64,000 nt of DNA, from NCBI RefSeq assembly GCF_007993815.1, contig NZ_VJWE01000011.1, positions 1,302,001-1,366,000 of the forward strand, given 5' to 3'. Below are positions 1 to 9,031 of the stretch, one piece after another. Within the stretch, counting starts at the first letter, position 1, and the number at the start of each line of letters is the position of its first letter. The DNA comes from Acidovorax delafieldii (lineage in GTDB: Bacteria; Pseudomonadota; Gammaproteobacteria; Burkholderiales; Burkholderiaceae_C). The notes below the pieces were generated by a model. The model was not told where the DNA came from, did no database searches, and was given only the letters and a program-made list of their open reading frames with translations. The position numbers and the translations under genes were made by a program.

Positions 1-1
1 C

Positions 2-865
2 ACCTCGCGCCTGGTCAGCGTCGCCCAACAGGTCGAGCAGCGGGAAACGCTGGCGATCCAGTACACCATCGAGCTGCGCACCATGTTGCGCGACATGCCG
101 GTGCGCGACGAGATCCGCGAGTTCCTGTTCAAGACTTGGGCCGAGGTGCTGGCGCTGTCGGCCGTGCGTGACGGCCCTCAACATGCCGACACGGTGGCCT
201 TCAAGCGCACGGCAGCAGACCTCGTCTGGGCCGCCAGCGCCAAACCCAATCGCAGCGACCGGGCCCAGGTCATCCAGAACCTGCCCGCGCTGCTGCAACG
301 CCTGCGCCAAGGGCTGACCCTGCTGGGTGTGAACGGCGCGGCGCAGGATGCGCAGGTCAAAGTGTTGACAGACACCCTTGCCGACGCCTTTTTGTCCAAG
401 ACGGCGTCCATTCCCCAGGCGCACATCGATGCCATGGCCAAACGCCTGGCCAACCTCGAAGACTTCATCAGTGATGCCACACTGGGTGACATGCCGCTCA
501 ATGCGGACAACATCGAGATGATGCTGGGCATCGACGCCTCGTCCATCCACGTTATTGCTGACAACGGTGCTCCGGTGGACGATGCCATGGTGGCCTGGGC
601 GCAGGATCTGCAGCCTGGCACTTGGTATACGCTGGACCACAACGGTGCATCGGCCCAGGTGCAGTACGCCTGGCAAAGCCAGCGCAAGCAGTTGCACCTG
701 TTTGCTGCGGTGGATGGCAGCAGTTACCTGATCCAGTTGCGCCGCCTGGCGGCGTACCTGCAGGCTGGCTTGCTGGTGGCCCAGGACGAGGAAGGACTCA
801 CGTTGCGCGCCACGCGCGATGCCCTGGCCAAGCTGGACGCCAACCCGGAACGATTGCTGGACTGA
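2..865 (+). CDS. DUF1631 family protein, C-terminal part
   Basis: The frame is open from the left edge of the window, so the true start lies upstream; 287 residues are visible. The segment is mostly helical and acidic, with the conserved-looking stretch REFLFKTWAEVLALSA near the start and a C-terminal region with QVQYAWQSQRKQLHLF. I recognise this as the C-terminal end of the large DUF1631 proteins (about 700 to 800 residues) of beta- and gammaproteobacteria. Their function is not known. No signal peptide can be judged because the N-terminus is missing. A short hairpin repeat follows the stop codon and the convergent dprA lies beyond it. Confidence 0.75.
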   Translation, partial: TSRLVSVAQQVEQRETLAIQYTIELRTMLRDMPVRDEIREFLFKTWAEVLALSAVRDGPQHADTVAFKRTAADLVWAASAKPNRSDRAQVIQNLPALLQRLRQGLTLLGVNGAAQDAQVKVLTDTLADAFLSKTASIPQAHIDAMAKRLANLEDFISDATLGDMPLNADNIEMMLGIDASSIHVIADNGAPVDDAMVAWAQDLQPGTWYTLDHNGASAQVQYAWQSQRKQLHLFAAVDGSSYLIQLRRLAAYLQAGLLVAQDEEGLTLRATRDALAKLDANPERLLD

Positions 866-883
866 GCCCCGCAGGCGTTGCTC

Positions 884-930
884 AGAGCCTGTGTGAGATC
901 TCCTGTGAGATCGTCAACAGGCGCTTTTAT
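884..930. repeat. Dispersed hairpin repeat, family C, copy 1
   Basis: The stretch begins AGAGCCTGTG and ends GTCAACAGGC, so AGCCTGT can pair with ACAGGC. Inside it GAGATCTCC is followed by GAGATCGTC. The same layout (GAGCCTGTG, ATC, GACATCGTCA, CAGGCTC) recurs at 56819-56859, also just after a stop codon. The short T-run after the right arm would let it work as a terminator for the upstream gene, but this is inference. Confidence 0.5.
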
Positions 931-991
931 CCGGGATGCGTGTTGGCATCCCTTGCGCCCCTCTGGCCCTGGGCGATCACGCAGCGATCAG

Positions 992-2158
992 CTAGCCCCT
1001 GCCGACCCGCTGAAACACCCCCCCCGGCAACCGCGCAATGCTGCCATCGAGTTCCAGTTCCAGCAGGGCCACCTGCAAGGCCGATGCGCCCATGCCCGTG
1101 CGGGCGACCAGAGCATCCAGCCCCATGGGGTCGTAGCCCAAGGCGGCGAGCACGGGGTCTTCGGTGCCGTCCGATACAGTGACTCCCGCGGCGTTCGCGC
1201 CTTCGTGGGGCAGGCCGGACATAGTGGTGGCGGGGATCTTGAGTTCTTCCAGCACATCCTGGGCAGACTCCACCAGCTTGGCGCCTTGACGGATCAGCGC
1301 ATGGCAGCCGCGTGACTGCGGTGCATGAATGGAACCTGGAATGGCAAACACTTCACGCCCCTGCTCGGCCGCCATGCGGGCTGTGATCAGCGAGCCCGAT
1401 GCCAGTGCGGCTTCCACCACCAGCGTGCCCTGCGAGAGGCCCGAAATGATGCGGTTGCGTTTGGGAAAGTTGCCTGGCAGCGGTGGAGTGCCCAGGGGGT
1501 ACTCGCTGACGATCAGTCCGTGTGCGGCAATGCGATGGGCCAGGTCCAAGTTCTTGCGCGGATACACGCGGTCGAGCCCGGTGCCTACCACGGCGATGGT
1601 GGCGGCCCTTGCGCAAGGGGGCGTCGCCGAGTCCAGCGCGCCTTCGTGGGCGGCAGCGTCTACCCCCAGCGCAAGCCCCGACACGATGGTCAAGCCTGCG
1701 CTGTGCAGCGCCCGGGCAAACAGGCGAGCGTTCTCGGCGCCCTGGGCGGTGGGGTTGCGGCTCCCGACCACAGCGAGACACCGATCACTGGGAAAAGGCT
1801 GGTCCTCCAGCAGTGATGCCGGGCCCATGAGGTAGAGCAGCAGCGGTGGGTCTTCCGTGTCCAGCAAGGCCTGCGGATAACGCAGGTCGCCCAGGCTCAC
1901 GATGGCGCGCGCGGGGCCTTGGGGCACAGCACTGGCAAGCCATTGGGCGGTGGTCTGCCACAGGGCTTCCCACCCCTGCGGAATCTCGCGCAACGCCTTG
2001 GCCTGCGCGGCGGGCACACAGAGTTGCAGGGCGGCTTCGGTCTGCTGAAAGATGGATTGCGGCAAGCCAAAGCGTGCCAGCAGACGCCGCGCGGCCCCGT
2101 TGCCAATGCCTAGCGTCAAGGTCAGCCGCAGCCAGGCGCCGAGTTCGTCGTGGTCCAT
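992..2158 (-). CDS. dprA: DNA-processing protein DprA (Smf)
   Basis: DprA protects incoming single-stranded DNA and loads RecA during natural transformation, in the cytoplasm. The 388-residue protein shows an N-terminal SAM-like helical region, then the Rossmann-like core: GSRNPTAQG (about 132), SGLALGVDAAAH (160-171), GTGLDRVYP (about 192), FPKRNRIISG (231-240) and SGSLITA (254-260). A small winged-helix DML1-type domain (about 325-385) ends the protein. Length and motif order are normal for the family. It is followed on the opposite side by the LysM gene on the same strand, an order common near def and fmt in betaproteobacteria. Confidence 0.96.
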   Translation of the reverse strand: MDHDELGAWLRLTLTLGIGNGAARRLLARFGLPQSIFQQTEAALQLCVPAAQAKALREIPQGWEALWQTTAQWLASAVPQGPARAIVSLGDLRYPQALLDTEDPPLLLYLMGPASLLEDQPFPSDRCLAVVGSRNPTAQGAENARLFARALHSAGLTIVSGLALGVDAAAHEGALDSATPPCARAATIAVVGTGLDRVYPRKNLDLAHRIAAHGLIVSEYPLGTPPLPGNFPKRNRIISGLSQGTLVVEAALASGSLITARMAAEQGREVFAIPGSIHAPQSRGCHALIRQGAKLVESAQDVLEELKIPATTMSGLPHEGANAAGVTVSDGTEDPVLAALGYDPMGLDALVARTGMGASALQVALLELELDGSIARLPGGVFQRVGRG

Positions 2159-2237
2159 GGATACCAGTACGGCGCGGCAACGTCACTACCGCAGCGCAGG
2201 AGCCCCGCGCGGCGATACGTACTACCGGCCCTGAGCG

Positions 2238-3440
2238 TTACTTGGGGTTGACCAAGCGGTCGCCGACGCGCACACCGTTGCGGATTTCCAGCAGCAGCAC
2301 ATAGGACACGCGCTCGAAGGTGCGGAACACCATGGCCGTGCCGTTGATTTCACTGGGCAGCTTGACCATCGCCTTCTTGTCGTCCGTCATGTCCTTGATG
2401 CGGTCACCCTTGGTCAGCAGGCTGAGCACATGGCCAGGCTCCAGTCCGTCCTGCGAACCCATGTTGATGGCTACCACCTGATTCTGACCCGCGTAGGCCA
2501 CTGCAGAGCTGCCATAGATGGATACTACGCGCGCATCGACCTCGATCTGGGGCGCTCGCGGGGTGAAACTCATGAAGGGTCGGGCCGGTGCTGGCAGGAG
2601 GCGGTCTCCCGCGCGCACGTCCTCCTTGGTGGCTGAGAGATCCACGGTGGCAGGGATATATTCCGCCGTGTATCCGCCCTTGCCATTCGGAATCTCCTCA
2701 AACGACTCGCCGCGCACCAGTTCCGCCTTGCCCAGGTACTGGGCCTCATAGCCCAGCACCTCGCCTGAGATAGGATCCTTGAGGGCTACGGCATTGCGAA
2801 ACACGCGGTAGTAACGGGGCTCGCCCGCTTCGGCCAGCATGGGCGCCGTCGCATCTCCACGCACATAGGCGCGGTCGCCGGCCGCCATCAACACGCGCTC
2901 GTCGGTTGTTGCGATCACGCGTGGGGCGCGCAACAGCACTTGCTCGTCCACCACGAGGGGCTCGACCAGGAAGGGCTCGATGAGGTGCTGCTTGAGTGTG
3001 GGCAGCGCCGAATCAGCGAGGCTATCGCTGCGCGTGCGGGGCGAGATGCGCACGGTTTCGGGTTCGCTAGAGCGGCTGGTGCTCAGCCGGGCATAACCGT
3101 CTTCCTTGATCAGGTACAGGGTTTGGCCCGGGAAGATCAGGTGCGGGTTGGGAATGGCTTTGAGGTTCATGCCCCAGAGCTCGGGCCAGCGCCATGGGCG
3201 CTTGAGATACATGCCCGAAATGCCCCAGAGCGTGTCGCCCCGCTTCACGGTGTAGGTGTCTGGGGCGTTGGGCGCCAGCTCCTCCAGCGGTACACCCCGC
3301 TCGGACACCTGCTGCGCTGTGGCGCGCTGGCCGCTGGAGATGGGGTAATTCTGCGCCTGGGCCGGCATGACCAGCAGGGCGCCAGCAATGATCGTGAGCG
3401 CGCCCAGGGCGGTCCGCCGCACGCTGGTGAATGCCGTCAT
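2238..3440 (-). CDS. Exported LysM-domain protein
   Basis: The chosen ATG at 3440 gives 400 residues and has AAAAGGA seven bases upstream; an in-frame ATG at 3518 lacks such a site. Residues 1-30 form a signal peptide ending MPAQAQ. One LysM domain is visible at about 61-112 (YTVKRGDTLWGISG to FPGQTLYL), a peptidoglycan-binding module. The rest is a conserved beta-rich region without a motif I know. Proteins of this layout sit beside dprA and def in many betaproteobacteria. It probably acts in the periplasm on or near the cell wall. It is divergent from def, with 199 bp between the two starts. Confidence 0.88.
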   Translation of the reverse strand: MTAFTSVRRTALGALTIIAGALLVMPAQAQNYPISSGQRATAQQVSERGVPLEELAPNAPDTYTVKRGDTLWGISGMYLKRPWRWPELWGMNLKAIPNPHLIFPGQTLYLIKEDGYARLSTSRSSEPETVRISPRTRSDSLADSALPTLKQHLIEPFLVEPLVVDEQVLLRAPRVIATTDERVLMAAGDRAYVRGDATAPMLAEAGEPRYYRVFRNAVALKDPISGEVLGYEAQYLGKAELVRGESFEEIPNGKGGYTAEYIPATVDLSATKEDVRAGDRLLPAPARPFMSFTPRAPQIEVDARVVSIYGSSAVAYAGQNQVVAINMGSQDGLEPGHVLSLLTKGDRIKDMTDDKKAMVKLPSEINGTAMVFRTFERVSYVLLLEIRNGVRVGDRLVNPK

Positions 3441-3639
3441 GTTGTTCCTTTTCTCATGCATTGGGAAACGCCCCCTCGCTGGCACCTCGGCGCACAAAGC
3501 AGGCGTGCGGCCGGGCAAATACGTTACAAAGCTTCTTAGATTCTCTGCTCAAGCCCTTGATTCGGCAACGATTATTGGCTCGCAAGGCGGCAGTAGGCCG
3601 CAAAAGTGGCGAAAATAGCGACATCTCTTACCTGCAGCC

Positions 3640-4149
3640 ATGGCAATCCTTCCCATTCTCTGTTACCCGGACCCCCGGCTTCACAAGGTCGCCCGCCCCG
3701 TCCAGGCGGTGGACGACCGCATTCGCACGCTGGTGGCCGACATGCTGGCCACAATGTACGACGCGCACGGCATTGGCCTGGCGGCCACCCAGGTGGATGT
3801 GCATGAGCGGCTGGTGGTCATCGACGTGTCGGAGGAGCGCGACCAGCCCCTGGTACTGATCAACCCCGAGCTGGTCTGGACCAGCGCCGAAAAGCACCTG
3901 AACGAAGAAGGCTGCCTCTCGGTGCCTGGCATTTATGACGGCGTGGAGCGTTTTGACGCGGTGCATGTGCGCGCGCTGGACGCTCAGGGCCAGTCCCGCG
4001 TCATCGAGGCCGACGGACTGCTGGCGGTTTGCATCCAGCACGAGATGGACCACCTGATGGGCAAGGTGTTTGTGGAATACCTCTCTCCCCTCAAGCGCAA
4101 CCGCATCAAGACCAAGATGGTCAAGCAGCAGCGGGAGGCGCGCGGGTGA
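3640..4149 (+). CDS. def: Peptide deformylase
   Basis: Removes the formyl group from the N-terminal methionine of nascent proteins. All three family motifs are present in this 169-residue protein: GIGLAATQ (motif 1), EEGCLS with the metal-binding Cys (motif 2), and QHEMDH with the HExxH metal ligands (motif 3, about residue 134). The stop codon overlaps the start of the next lipoprotein gene by one base (TGATG). fmt, which adds the formyl group removed here, follows 570 bp later, the usual pairing. Confidence 0.98.
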   Translation: MAILPILCYPDPRLHKVARPVQAVDDRIRTLVADMLATMYDAHGIGLAATQVDVHERLVVIDVSEERDQPLVLINPELVWTSAEKHLNEEGCLSVPGIYDGVERFDAVHVRALDAQGQSRVIEADGLLAVCIQHEMDHLMGKVFVEYLSPLKRNRIKTKMVKQQREARG

Positions 4150-4655
4150 TGCGCGCAGCGCTCTGCGTCCGCTGGGGCGTCAGAGTGCTGGCGCTGGTGG
4201 CGCTGGCTTGCCAGTTGGCGGGCTGTGTGCTGCCGGCCCGTGAACGGCCAGGCACGTTGCGGGCCGAAGTGATCGCTCGCCTGGGCCCGCCAACCGCCAC
4301 GATAGCGCTGCCCTCTGGCGAGCGGCTGCTGTACTCGGAATTACCCGCCGGGTTTGCCGCCTACAACCTCGACTTTGATGCCATTGGCCGGCTGGTGCGC
4401 AACGAGCAGGTGCTCACGCAGCAGCGATTCGAGAACCTGCCCGTGGGCACCTGGACCCGTGCCGACCTGCAAAACACCTTCGGAATGCCCTTGCGTGTCG
4501 AGCAGGTGGCGCGCTTTGATGGTGATATCTGGACCTACCGCTTCCGGCAGAACTCGGACCTGCGACAGGCCCATGTGCACCTGGATCGCCAAGGGGTGGT
4601 GCGCCAGGTGTTGTTCACCGATGAACTGCCGAATTTTGACAACGCGCGCGATTGA
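4149..4655 (+). CDS. Small outer-membrane lipoprotein, SmpA/BamE-like fold
   Basis: The ATG at 4149 overlaps the def stop by one base, so it is probably translationally coupled. The 168-residue product starts with a positively charged, hydrophobic leader ending in the lipobox LAGC (Cys about 24), which predicts a lipid-anchored envelope protein. The segment AEVIARLGPP, followed by beta-strand-like stretches, resembles the helix-helix-beta fold of SmpA/OmlA (BamE) proteins; this is a fold-level resemblance only. The specific function is unknown. Confidence 0.75.
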   Translation: MRAALCVRWGVRVLALVALACQLAGCVLPARERPGTLRAEVIARLGPPTATIALPSGERLLYSELPAGFAAYNLDFDAIGRLVRNEQVLTQQRFENLPVGTWTRADLQNTFGMPLRVEQVARFDGDIWTYRFRQNSDLRQAHVHLDRQGVVRQVLFTDELPNFDNARD

Positions 4656-4717
4656 CTGGATGGGTGGTCCCGCTGGGCCACTGAGTCCCGCGCCCACCTG
4701 AGCCGCTATCTGCTTTC

Positions 4718-5692
4718 ATGAGAGTCATTTTTGCTGGTACCCCCGAATTCGCCCGTGTGGCCCTGGAACGGCTGTTGTCTGCAGGCTTCACCGTTCCACT
4801 GGTCCTGACGCAACCGGATCGCCCCGCTGGCCGTGGCATGAAGCTGCAGGCTTCGCCTGTGAAGCAATGCGCACTGGAGCATGGCATTGCTGTCGCACAG
4901 CCCCGCAGCCTGCGCCTGGATGGCAAATACCCCGAGGATGCCGCTGCAGCGCGCGAAGCCTTACTCGCAGCCCAGGCCGATGTGATGGTGGTGGCCGCCT
5001 ACGGGTTGATCCTGCCGCAGTGGACCCTGGATCTACCGCGCCTGGGCTGCCTGAACATCCACGCGAGCCTGCTGCCGCGCTGGCGCGGCGCCGCCCCCAT
5101 TCACCGCGCTATCGAGGCAGGCGATGCCGAAACCGGCGTCACCATCATGCAGATGGATGCAGGGCTGGACACCGGCGACATGCTGCTGACCGAGCGCCTG
5201 CCTATTGCCCCGGGCGATACGACAGCCACCCTGCACGACCGCCTGGCCGCGCTGGGCGGTCGCATGATCGTCGAGGCGCTGGAGCTGGCCGCCTGCGGTG
5301 GCCTCACTGCCGTGCCGCAACCGGCAGACGGCATCACCTACGCCCACAAGATCGAAAAGGCCGAGAGCACGATCGACTGGACACTGCCTGCCGCAGTCAT
5401 TGGCCAGCGCATTCGCGCGTTCGATCCCTTCCCGGGGGCCAGCACCGAGTGCAACGGCGAGACGATCAAGATCTGGAACTATGCGATTGATAGCGTTCAA
5501 GGCATATCCGATCAGCGCTCCGGGCAGATTTTGGCTGCGGATGGCGCGGGAGTGACCGTCGCGTGCGGTAGCGGCACGGCGTTGCGCCTGACCACGCTGC
5601 AGCGGGCGGGTGGCAAGCGGCTGGCGGCGGCTGATTTCTTGCGCGGCTTTGACCTGCAGCCGGGCATGGTGCTGGGCGCAAACCCTGCATGA
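4718..5692 (+). CDS. fmt: Methionyl-tRNA formyltransferase
   Basis: Formylates initiator Met-tRNA using 10-formyl-tetrahydrofolate. The 324-residue protein starts with FAGTPEFA, carries the formyl-transfer site [17 protein letters not shown] (catalytic Asn113 and His115) and GLDTGDM (Asp151), and ends with the C-terminal tRNA-binding domain. The linker at about residues 255-273 (around [11 protein letters not shown]) is encoded by DNA that matches a dispersed intergenic repeat, described separately. The last four bases overlap azlC (ATGA). Confidence 0.97.
   Translation: MRVIFAGTPEFARVALERLLSAGFTVPLVLTQPDRPAGRGMKLQASPVKQCALEHGIAVAQPRSLRLDGKYPEDAAAAREALLAAQADVMVVAAYGLILPQWTLDLPRLGCLNIHASLLPRWRGAAPIHRAIEAGDAETGVTIMQMDAGLDTGDMLLTERLPIAPGDTTATLHDRLAALGGRMIVEALELAACGGLTAVPQPADGITYAHKIEKAESTIDWTLPAAVIGQRIRAFDPFPGASTECNGETIKIWNYAIDSVQGISDQRSGQILAADGAGVTVACGSGTALRLTTLQRAGGKRLAAADFLRGFDLQPGMVLGANPA
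5484..5537 (+). repeat. Decayed family A repeat inside fmt
   Basis: The bases here read TTGATAGC, then 25 bases containing GGCATATC and ending AGCGCT, then about 10 bases and TTTTGGCT. The same words occur at the same spacing in the intergenic copy at 21910-21977 and, more loosely, at 13745-13807 and 37621-37684. The frame is kept open. The match is by eye; chance similarity is unlikely but has not been tested statistically. Confidence 0.55.
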
Positions 5693-6513
5693 GCGTCTCT
5701 GCTGCGCTGGGCCGGACACTGCGCCACCCCTCCTTCCGAATGGCCGCCATCGACATGGCCGGTACCTCGCTGGGCATTGCAGCCTGGGGGCTGGTCACCG
5801 GGGTGGCCATGGTCAAAAGTGGCATGTCGGTCGGCATGGCCGTGTTCATGTCGCTGCTGGTGTATGCCGGCAGCGCCCAGCTCGCCGTCATTCCGCTGCT
5901 GTCCGTGGGCGCGCCGCTGTGGGTGGTGTGGCTCACGGCCGCCTGCGTCAACCTGCGGTTTGTGATTTTCAGCAGCATGTGGCGCAGCTACTTTGCGCAC
6001 CTTCCGCTTCGCCAGCGCCTGGCCGTGGGGTATTTCAGCGGGGACGTGATCTATGTGGCGTTCATGAAGCGCTTTCCGGAACCCCGGCCGGCCCCAGAGC
6101 AGGTGCCGTATTTCTGGGGCGCGGCCTCCACCAACTGGCTGGCTTGGCAGGTGCCGTCCATCGCCGGCATCCTGCTGGCCAACGCGGTGCCCCTGTCCTG
6201 GGGGCTGGGTTTTGCGGGGGTGCTGGCCTTGCTGGGCGTGCTGCTGTCCCTGCTGTTCGACCGGGCCACCTGGCTCGCCACGGGCGTTGCAGCGACCGCG
6301 GCGATTGCTGCGTTTGCCTTGCCGCTCAAGCTCAACATCCTGGTGGCGTTGGCGGCCGCCGTGGCCGCGGGACTGCTGATGGAGGCCGTGGACCGCCGCC
6401 GTCGCCAACCCGAGTTGCTGCTGGTGCCCGCTGACAGCGTCATGCCGTCCGAGGAGCGCGAGCATGTCGAGGCGGGCGATGTGGTGCCGCTGCGCGAGGA
6501 ACGCCACCCATGA
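5689..6513 (+). CDS. azlC: AzlC-family branched-chain amino acid exporter, large subunit
   Basis: Forms with AzlD an inner-membrane exporter of branched-chain amino acids or analogues. The 274-residue protein has the AzlC pattern: an early [21 protein letters not shown] stretch (read in two parts), [16 protein letters not shown], and about seven hydrophobic segments. The acidic, charged C-terminal tail (about 240-274) is longer than in many homologues. It overlaps fmt by four bases upstream and azlD by four bases downstream, so the three genes look co-transcribed. Confidence 0.92.
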   Translation: MSVSAALGRTLRHPSFRMAAIDMAGTSLGIAAWGLVTGVAMVKSGMSVGMAVFMSLLVYAGSAQLAVIPLLSVGAPLWVVWLTAACVNLRFVIFSSMWRSYFAHLPLRQRLAVGYFSGDVIYVAFMKRFPEPRPAPEQVPYFWGAASTNWLAWQVPSIAGILLANAVPLSWGLGFAGVLALLGVLLSLLFDRATWLATGVAATAAIAAFALPLKLNILVALAAAVAAGLLMEAVDRRRRQPELLLVPADSVMPSEEREHVEAGDVVPLREERHP

Positions 6514-6845
6514 GCTGGTCCTGGATCTATCCCTTGCTGGCCACTGTGGGCCTGGCGGTGATCACGGTGGTGTCGCGCTCCTTCTTCATGATCCCGGAGC
6601 GTGAGCTGCCCCTGCCCGACTGGCTCAAGCGGGGCCTTAAATATGCCCCGCTGGCCGCGCTCACCGCCGTCATCGCGCCCGAGATCCTCATGGTGCAGGG
6701 TGAGTTGATCGACTCCTTCATGGACGCGCGCCTGCCGGCCGTGCTGTTCGCCAGCGCGTATTACTTCTGGCGGCGGGGCATTCTGGGCACCATTCTGGTG
6801 GGCATGGCGGTGTATCTGCCACTGCACATCGGCTGGGGTTGGTAG
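6510..6845 (+). CDS. azlD: AzlD-domain protein, small subunit of the AzlCD exporter
   Basis: A 111-residue membrane protein with four hydrophobic segments, the second around LPDWLKRGLKYAPLAALTAV, typical of AzlD. It begins in an ATGA overlap with azlC, as expected for subunits made in fixed ratio. AzlD is required with AzlC for export in characterised systems; which substrate is exported here cannot be read from sequence. Confidence 0.92.
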   Translation: MSWSWIYPLLATVGLAVITVVSRSFFMIPERELPLPDWLKRGLKYAPLAALTAVIAPEILMVQGELIDSFMDARLPAVLFASAYYFWRRGILGTILVGMAVYLPLHIGWGW

Positions 6846-6881
6846 GTGCTGGCGGCGGGCGGCCGCGTCAGCAGGGCCGCC

Positions 6882-6887
6882 TAAAAT
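6882..6887 (+). promoter_or_regulatory. Possible -10 element for pgk
   Basis: CCTAAAATGGCGCCC contains TAAAAT about 42 bases before the pgk start. The very similar CCTAAAATCACGCCC precedes pyrF. No good -35 element is visible at the proper distance, so this rests on the -10-like word and on its recurrence. Confidence 0.35.
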
Positions 6888-6928
6888 GGCGCCCCTGATC
6901 CACCGGCCCCTCCAGGAAACCTCCCTCC

Positions 6929-8128
6929 ATGAACATCCTTCGCTTTTCCGATCTGTGCGCCCAGGGCAAGGCCCGCAACCAGCGCGTTTTCATCCGCGCT
7001 GACCTGAACGTGCCGCAAGACGATGCTGGCAACATCACCGAAGACACCCGCATCCGTGCCTCCATTCCCGCGATCCGCATGGCGCTGGACGCAGGTGCTG
7101 CCGTCATGGTCACCAGCCACCTGGGCCGCCCGACCGAAGGCGAATTCAAGCCCGAAGATTCGTTGGCCCCTGTTGCAAAGCGCATGGCCGAGCTGCTGGG
7201 CCGTGATGTGCCGCTGGTTGCCAACTGGGTGGACGGCGTGCAAGTGGCCCCCGGCCAGATCGTGCTGCTGGAAAACTGCCGCCTGAACGTGGGCGAGAAG
7301 AAAAACAAAGAGGAGCTGGCACGCAAGATGGCCGCGCTGTGCGACATCTTCGTGAACGACGCGTTTGGCACCGCCCACCGCGCCGAAGGCACCACCTACG
7401 GCATCGCGCAGTACGCCCCCATTGCCTGCGCCGGCCCGCTGCTGTCGGCCGAGATTGATGCCCTGACCAAGGCCCTGGCCCATCCTCAGCGCCCGCTGGC
7501 GGCCATCGTGGCGGGCTCCAAGGTGTCCACCAAGCTCACCATCCTGCAAAGCCTGGCCGACAAGGTGGACCAGCTCATCGTGGGCGGCGGCATTGCCAAC
7601 ACCTTCATGCTGGCGGCGGGCCTGCCCATCGGCAAGAGCCTGGCAGAGCCCGATCTGCTGGACGCCGCCAAGTCCGTGATGGCTGCCATGAAGGCGCGTG
7701 GCGCCGAGGTGCCGATCCCCACCGACGTGGTCGTGGCCAAGACCTTTGCTGCGGATGCTCCCGCCACTGTGAAGGCGGCCACCGACGTGGCTGCTGACGA
7801 CATGATCCTGGACATCGGCCCCGAGACGGCTGCCCGCCTCGCGGCCCAGCTCAAGTCTGCTGGCACCATCGTCTGGAATGGCCCCGTGGGCGTGTTCGAG
7901 TTTGCTGCCTTTGAGAACGGTACCAAGCAACTCGCCAAGGCGATTGCCGAATCCTCGGCCTTCAGTATCGCGGGTGGTGGCGACACGCTGGCCGCCATTG
8001 CCAAGTACGGCATCGACAAACAGGTGGGTTACATCTCCACCGGTGGCGGTGCTTTCCTGGAAGTGCTGGAAGGCAAAAAGCTGCCCGCTTTCGACATCCT
8101 AGAGCAGCGCGCAGCCGCTTCCGTGTAA
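6929..8128 (+). CDS. pgk: Phosphoglycerate kinase
   Basis: Catalyses 1,3-bisphosphoglycerate + ADP to 3-phosphoglycerate + ATP in glycolysis and the reverse in gluconeogenesis. The 399-residue protein has [13 protein letters not shown] near the N-terminus, TSHLGRP (about 66-72), the nucleotide-binding GSKVSTKL (about 196-203) and the C-terminal GGGDTLAAI. Length is standard. It stands alone: the azlCD genes end 83 bp upstream and a nested hairpin follows 2 bp after the stop. Confidence 0.98.
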   Translation: MNILRFSDLCAQGKARNQRVFIRADLNVPQDDAGNITEDTRIRASIPAIRMALDAGAAVMVTSHLGRPTEGEFKPEDSLAPVAKRMAELLGRDVPLVANWVDGVQVAPGQIVLLENCRLNVGEKKNKEELARKMAALCDIFVNDAFGTAHRAEGTTYGIAQYAPIACAGPLLSAEIDALTKALAHPQRPLAAIVAGSKVSTKLTILQSLADKVDQLIVGGGIANTFMLAAGLPIGKSLAEPDLLDAAKSVMAAMKARGAEVPIPTDVVVAKTFAADAPATVKAATDVAADDMILDIGPETAARLAAQLKSAGTIVWNGPVGVFEFAAFENGTKQLAKAIAESSAFSIAGGGDTLAAIAKYGIDKQVGYISTGGGAFLEVLEGKKLPAFDILEQRAAASV

Positions 8129-8130
8129 GC

Positions 8131-8184
8131 AAATGCAAGGCGGGCCACCGCAAAGGTGGCTCTGCCTGCTTACACGCCTTGCAT
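8131..8184. other. Nested hairpin after pgk
   Basis: Outer arms ATGCAAGGCG (8131-8140) and CGCCTTGCAT (8175-8184) are perfect complements. Inside them GGCCACC pairs with GGTGGC around a GCAAA loop. There is no clear T-run after the outer stem, so it may stabilise the pgk mRNA end or act as a weak terminator. Confidence 0.5.
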
Positions 8185-8256
8185 CGGCACACAACTGTGA
8201 CCAAAAACAACGAACTGTGTACGCCGGAGCGTAGTTAGCGTAATTTTTTCTTGTTT

Positions 8257-8285
8257 TTGTTGAGGATACCGCCCAGAATTATTTT
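8257..8285 (+). promoter_or_regulatory. Possible sigma-70 promoter for the lipoprotein pair
   Basis: TTGTTG (8257-8262) and TATTTT (8280-8285) are separated by 17 bases in an AT-rich patch that stands out from the surrounding GC-rich DNA. The first lipoprotein gene starts 59 bases later behind a strong AGGAGGG ribosome-binding site. Confidence 0.35.
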
Positions 8286-8344
8286 TCAATCGTGCGGGTC
8301 GCATCTGTTCGGATCCTCGCAAATTCAGTCCGTAGGAGGGAATC

Positions 8345-9031
8345 ATGTCGTTTTCAAAGGCAATCAGCTTGGCCGTGCTGGCTGGCGCTGTGGCAACTTT
8401 GGTGGGGTGCGCACAGAGGGCGCCTATTCCCGTCGCGGAAAATTTCGAGTACACCTCGCAGCCCAAGGTTCGCTCCGCCGGACATTGGGACCTGGTCTCG
8501 CGCGATGTGGTCAATCAGACGCTGAGCACGCTGGACAAGGCCGGCGTGGCCCCCAACACCCCCCTGCATGTGTCATTGCCCGCCAATGCCACGCAGTTTG
8601 AAACCGCCTTCCGCGAGTTCCTGATCACCAAACTGGTCCAGAACGGCGCCGTGGTGCAGCAGAACCTGGGCCAGGCCCTGGAGGTCTCCTACGGTATCCA
8701 GGTCGTGCGTCACAACAGCGACCGCCCGCATTTCATCCCTGGGCAGTTCACCATGCTGGCTGCAGGCCTGTTTGCCGCCTACGGCCTGCGCCATGAGCAC
8801 ATCGACGCCCAGCTGGCCGCTGGCCTGGGTCTGACCCTCGCCGCCGACTATGCCAACAGCATCAACTCTGGTGGCCCGACCAACACCGAGCTGATCCTGA
8901 CCACCACCGTCACGCGTGGCGGCCAGTACCTGGCTCGCAAGACCGACGTGTACTACCTGGAAAACGCTGACACCCCATTGTTCACGCGCCCCTCGTACAA
9001 GAACGTCAACATGAAGGTTGTCTCGCAATGA
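8345..9031 (+). CDS. Putative lipoprotein, unknown function
   Basis: A 228-residue protein with a lipoprotein leader (lipobox LVGC, Cys22). The mature part includes a weakly hydrophobic stretch at about 135-150 (FTMLAAGLFAAYGL) and ends without a recognised motif. AGGAGGG lies just before the ATG. It overlaps the FlgO-like lipoprotein gene by four bases (ATGA), so the two are probably made together and may work together at the outer membrane. I do not recognise a family beyond a conserved betaproteobacterial lipoprotein. Confidence 0.7.
   Translation: MSFSKAISLAVLAGAVATLVGCAQRAPIPVAENFEYTSQPKVRSAGHWDLVSRDVVNQTLSTLDKAGVAPNTPLHVSLPANATQFETAFREFLITKLVQNGAVVQQNLGQALEVSYGIQVVRHNSDRPHFIPGQFTMLAAGLFAAYGLRHEHIDAQLAAGLGLTLAADYANSINSGGPTNTELILTTTVTRGGQYLARKTDVYYLENADTPLFTRPSYKNVNMKVVSQ

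Noticed and set aside
3441-3639. Possible promoters in the LysM/def gap.
   Set aside because: Several weak TTGA and TAT-like words exist in both directions; none has a convincing partner at the right spacing.
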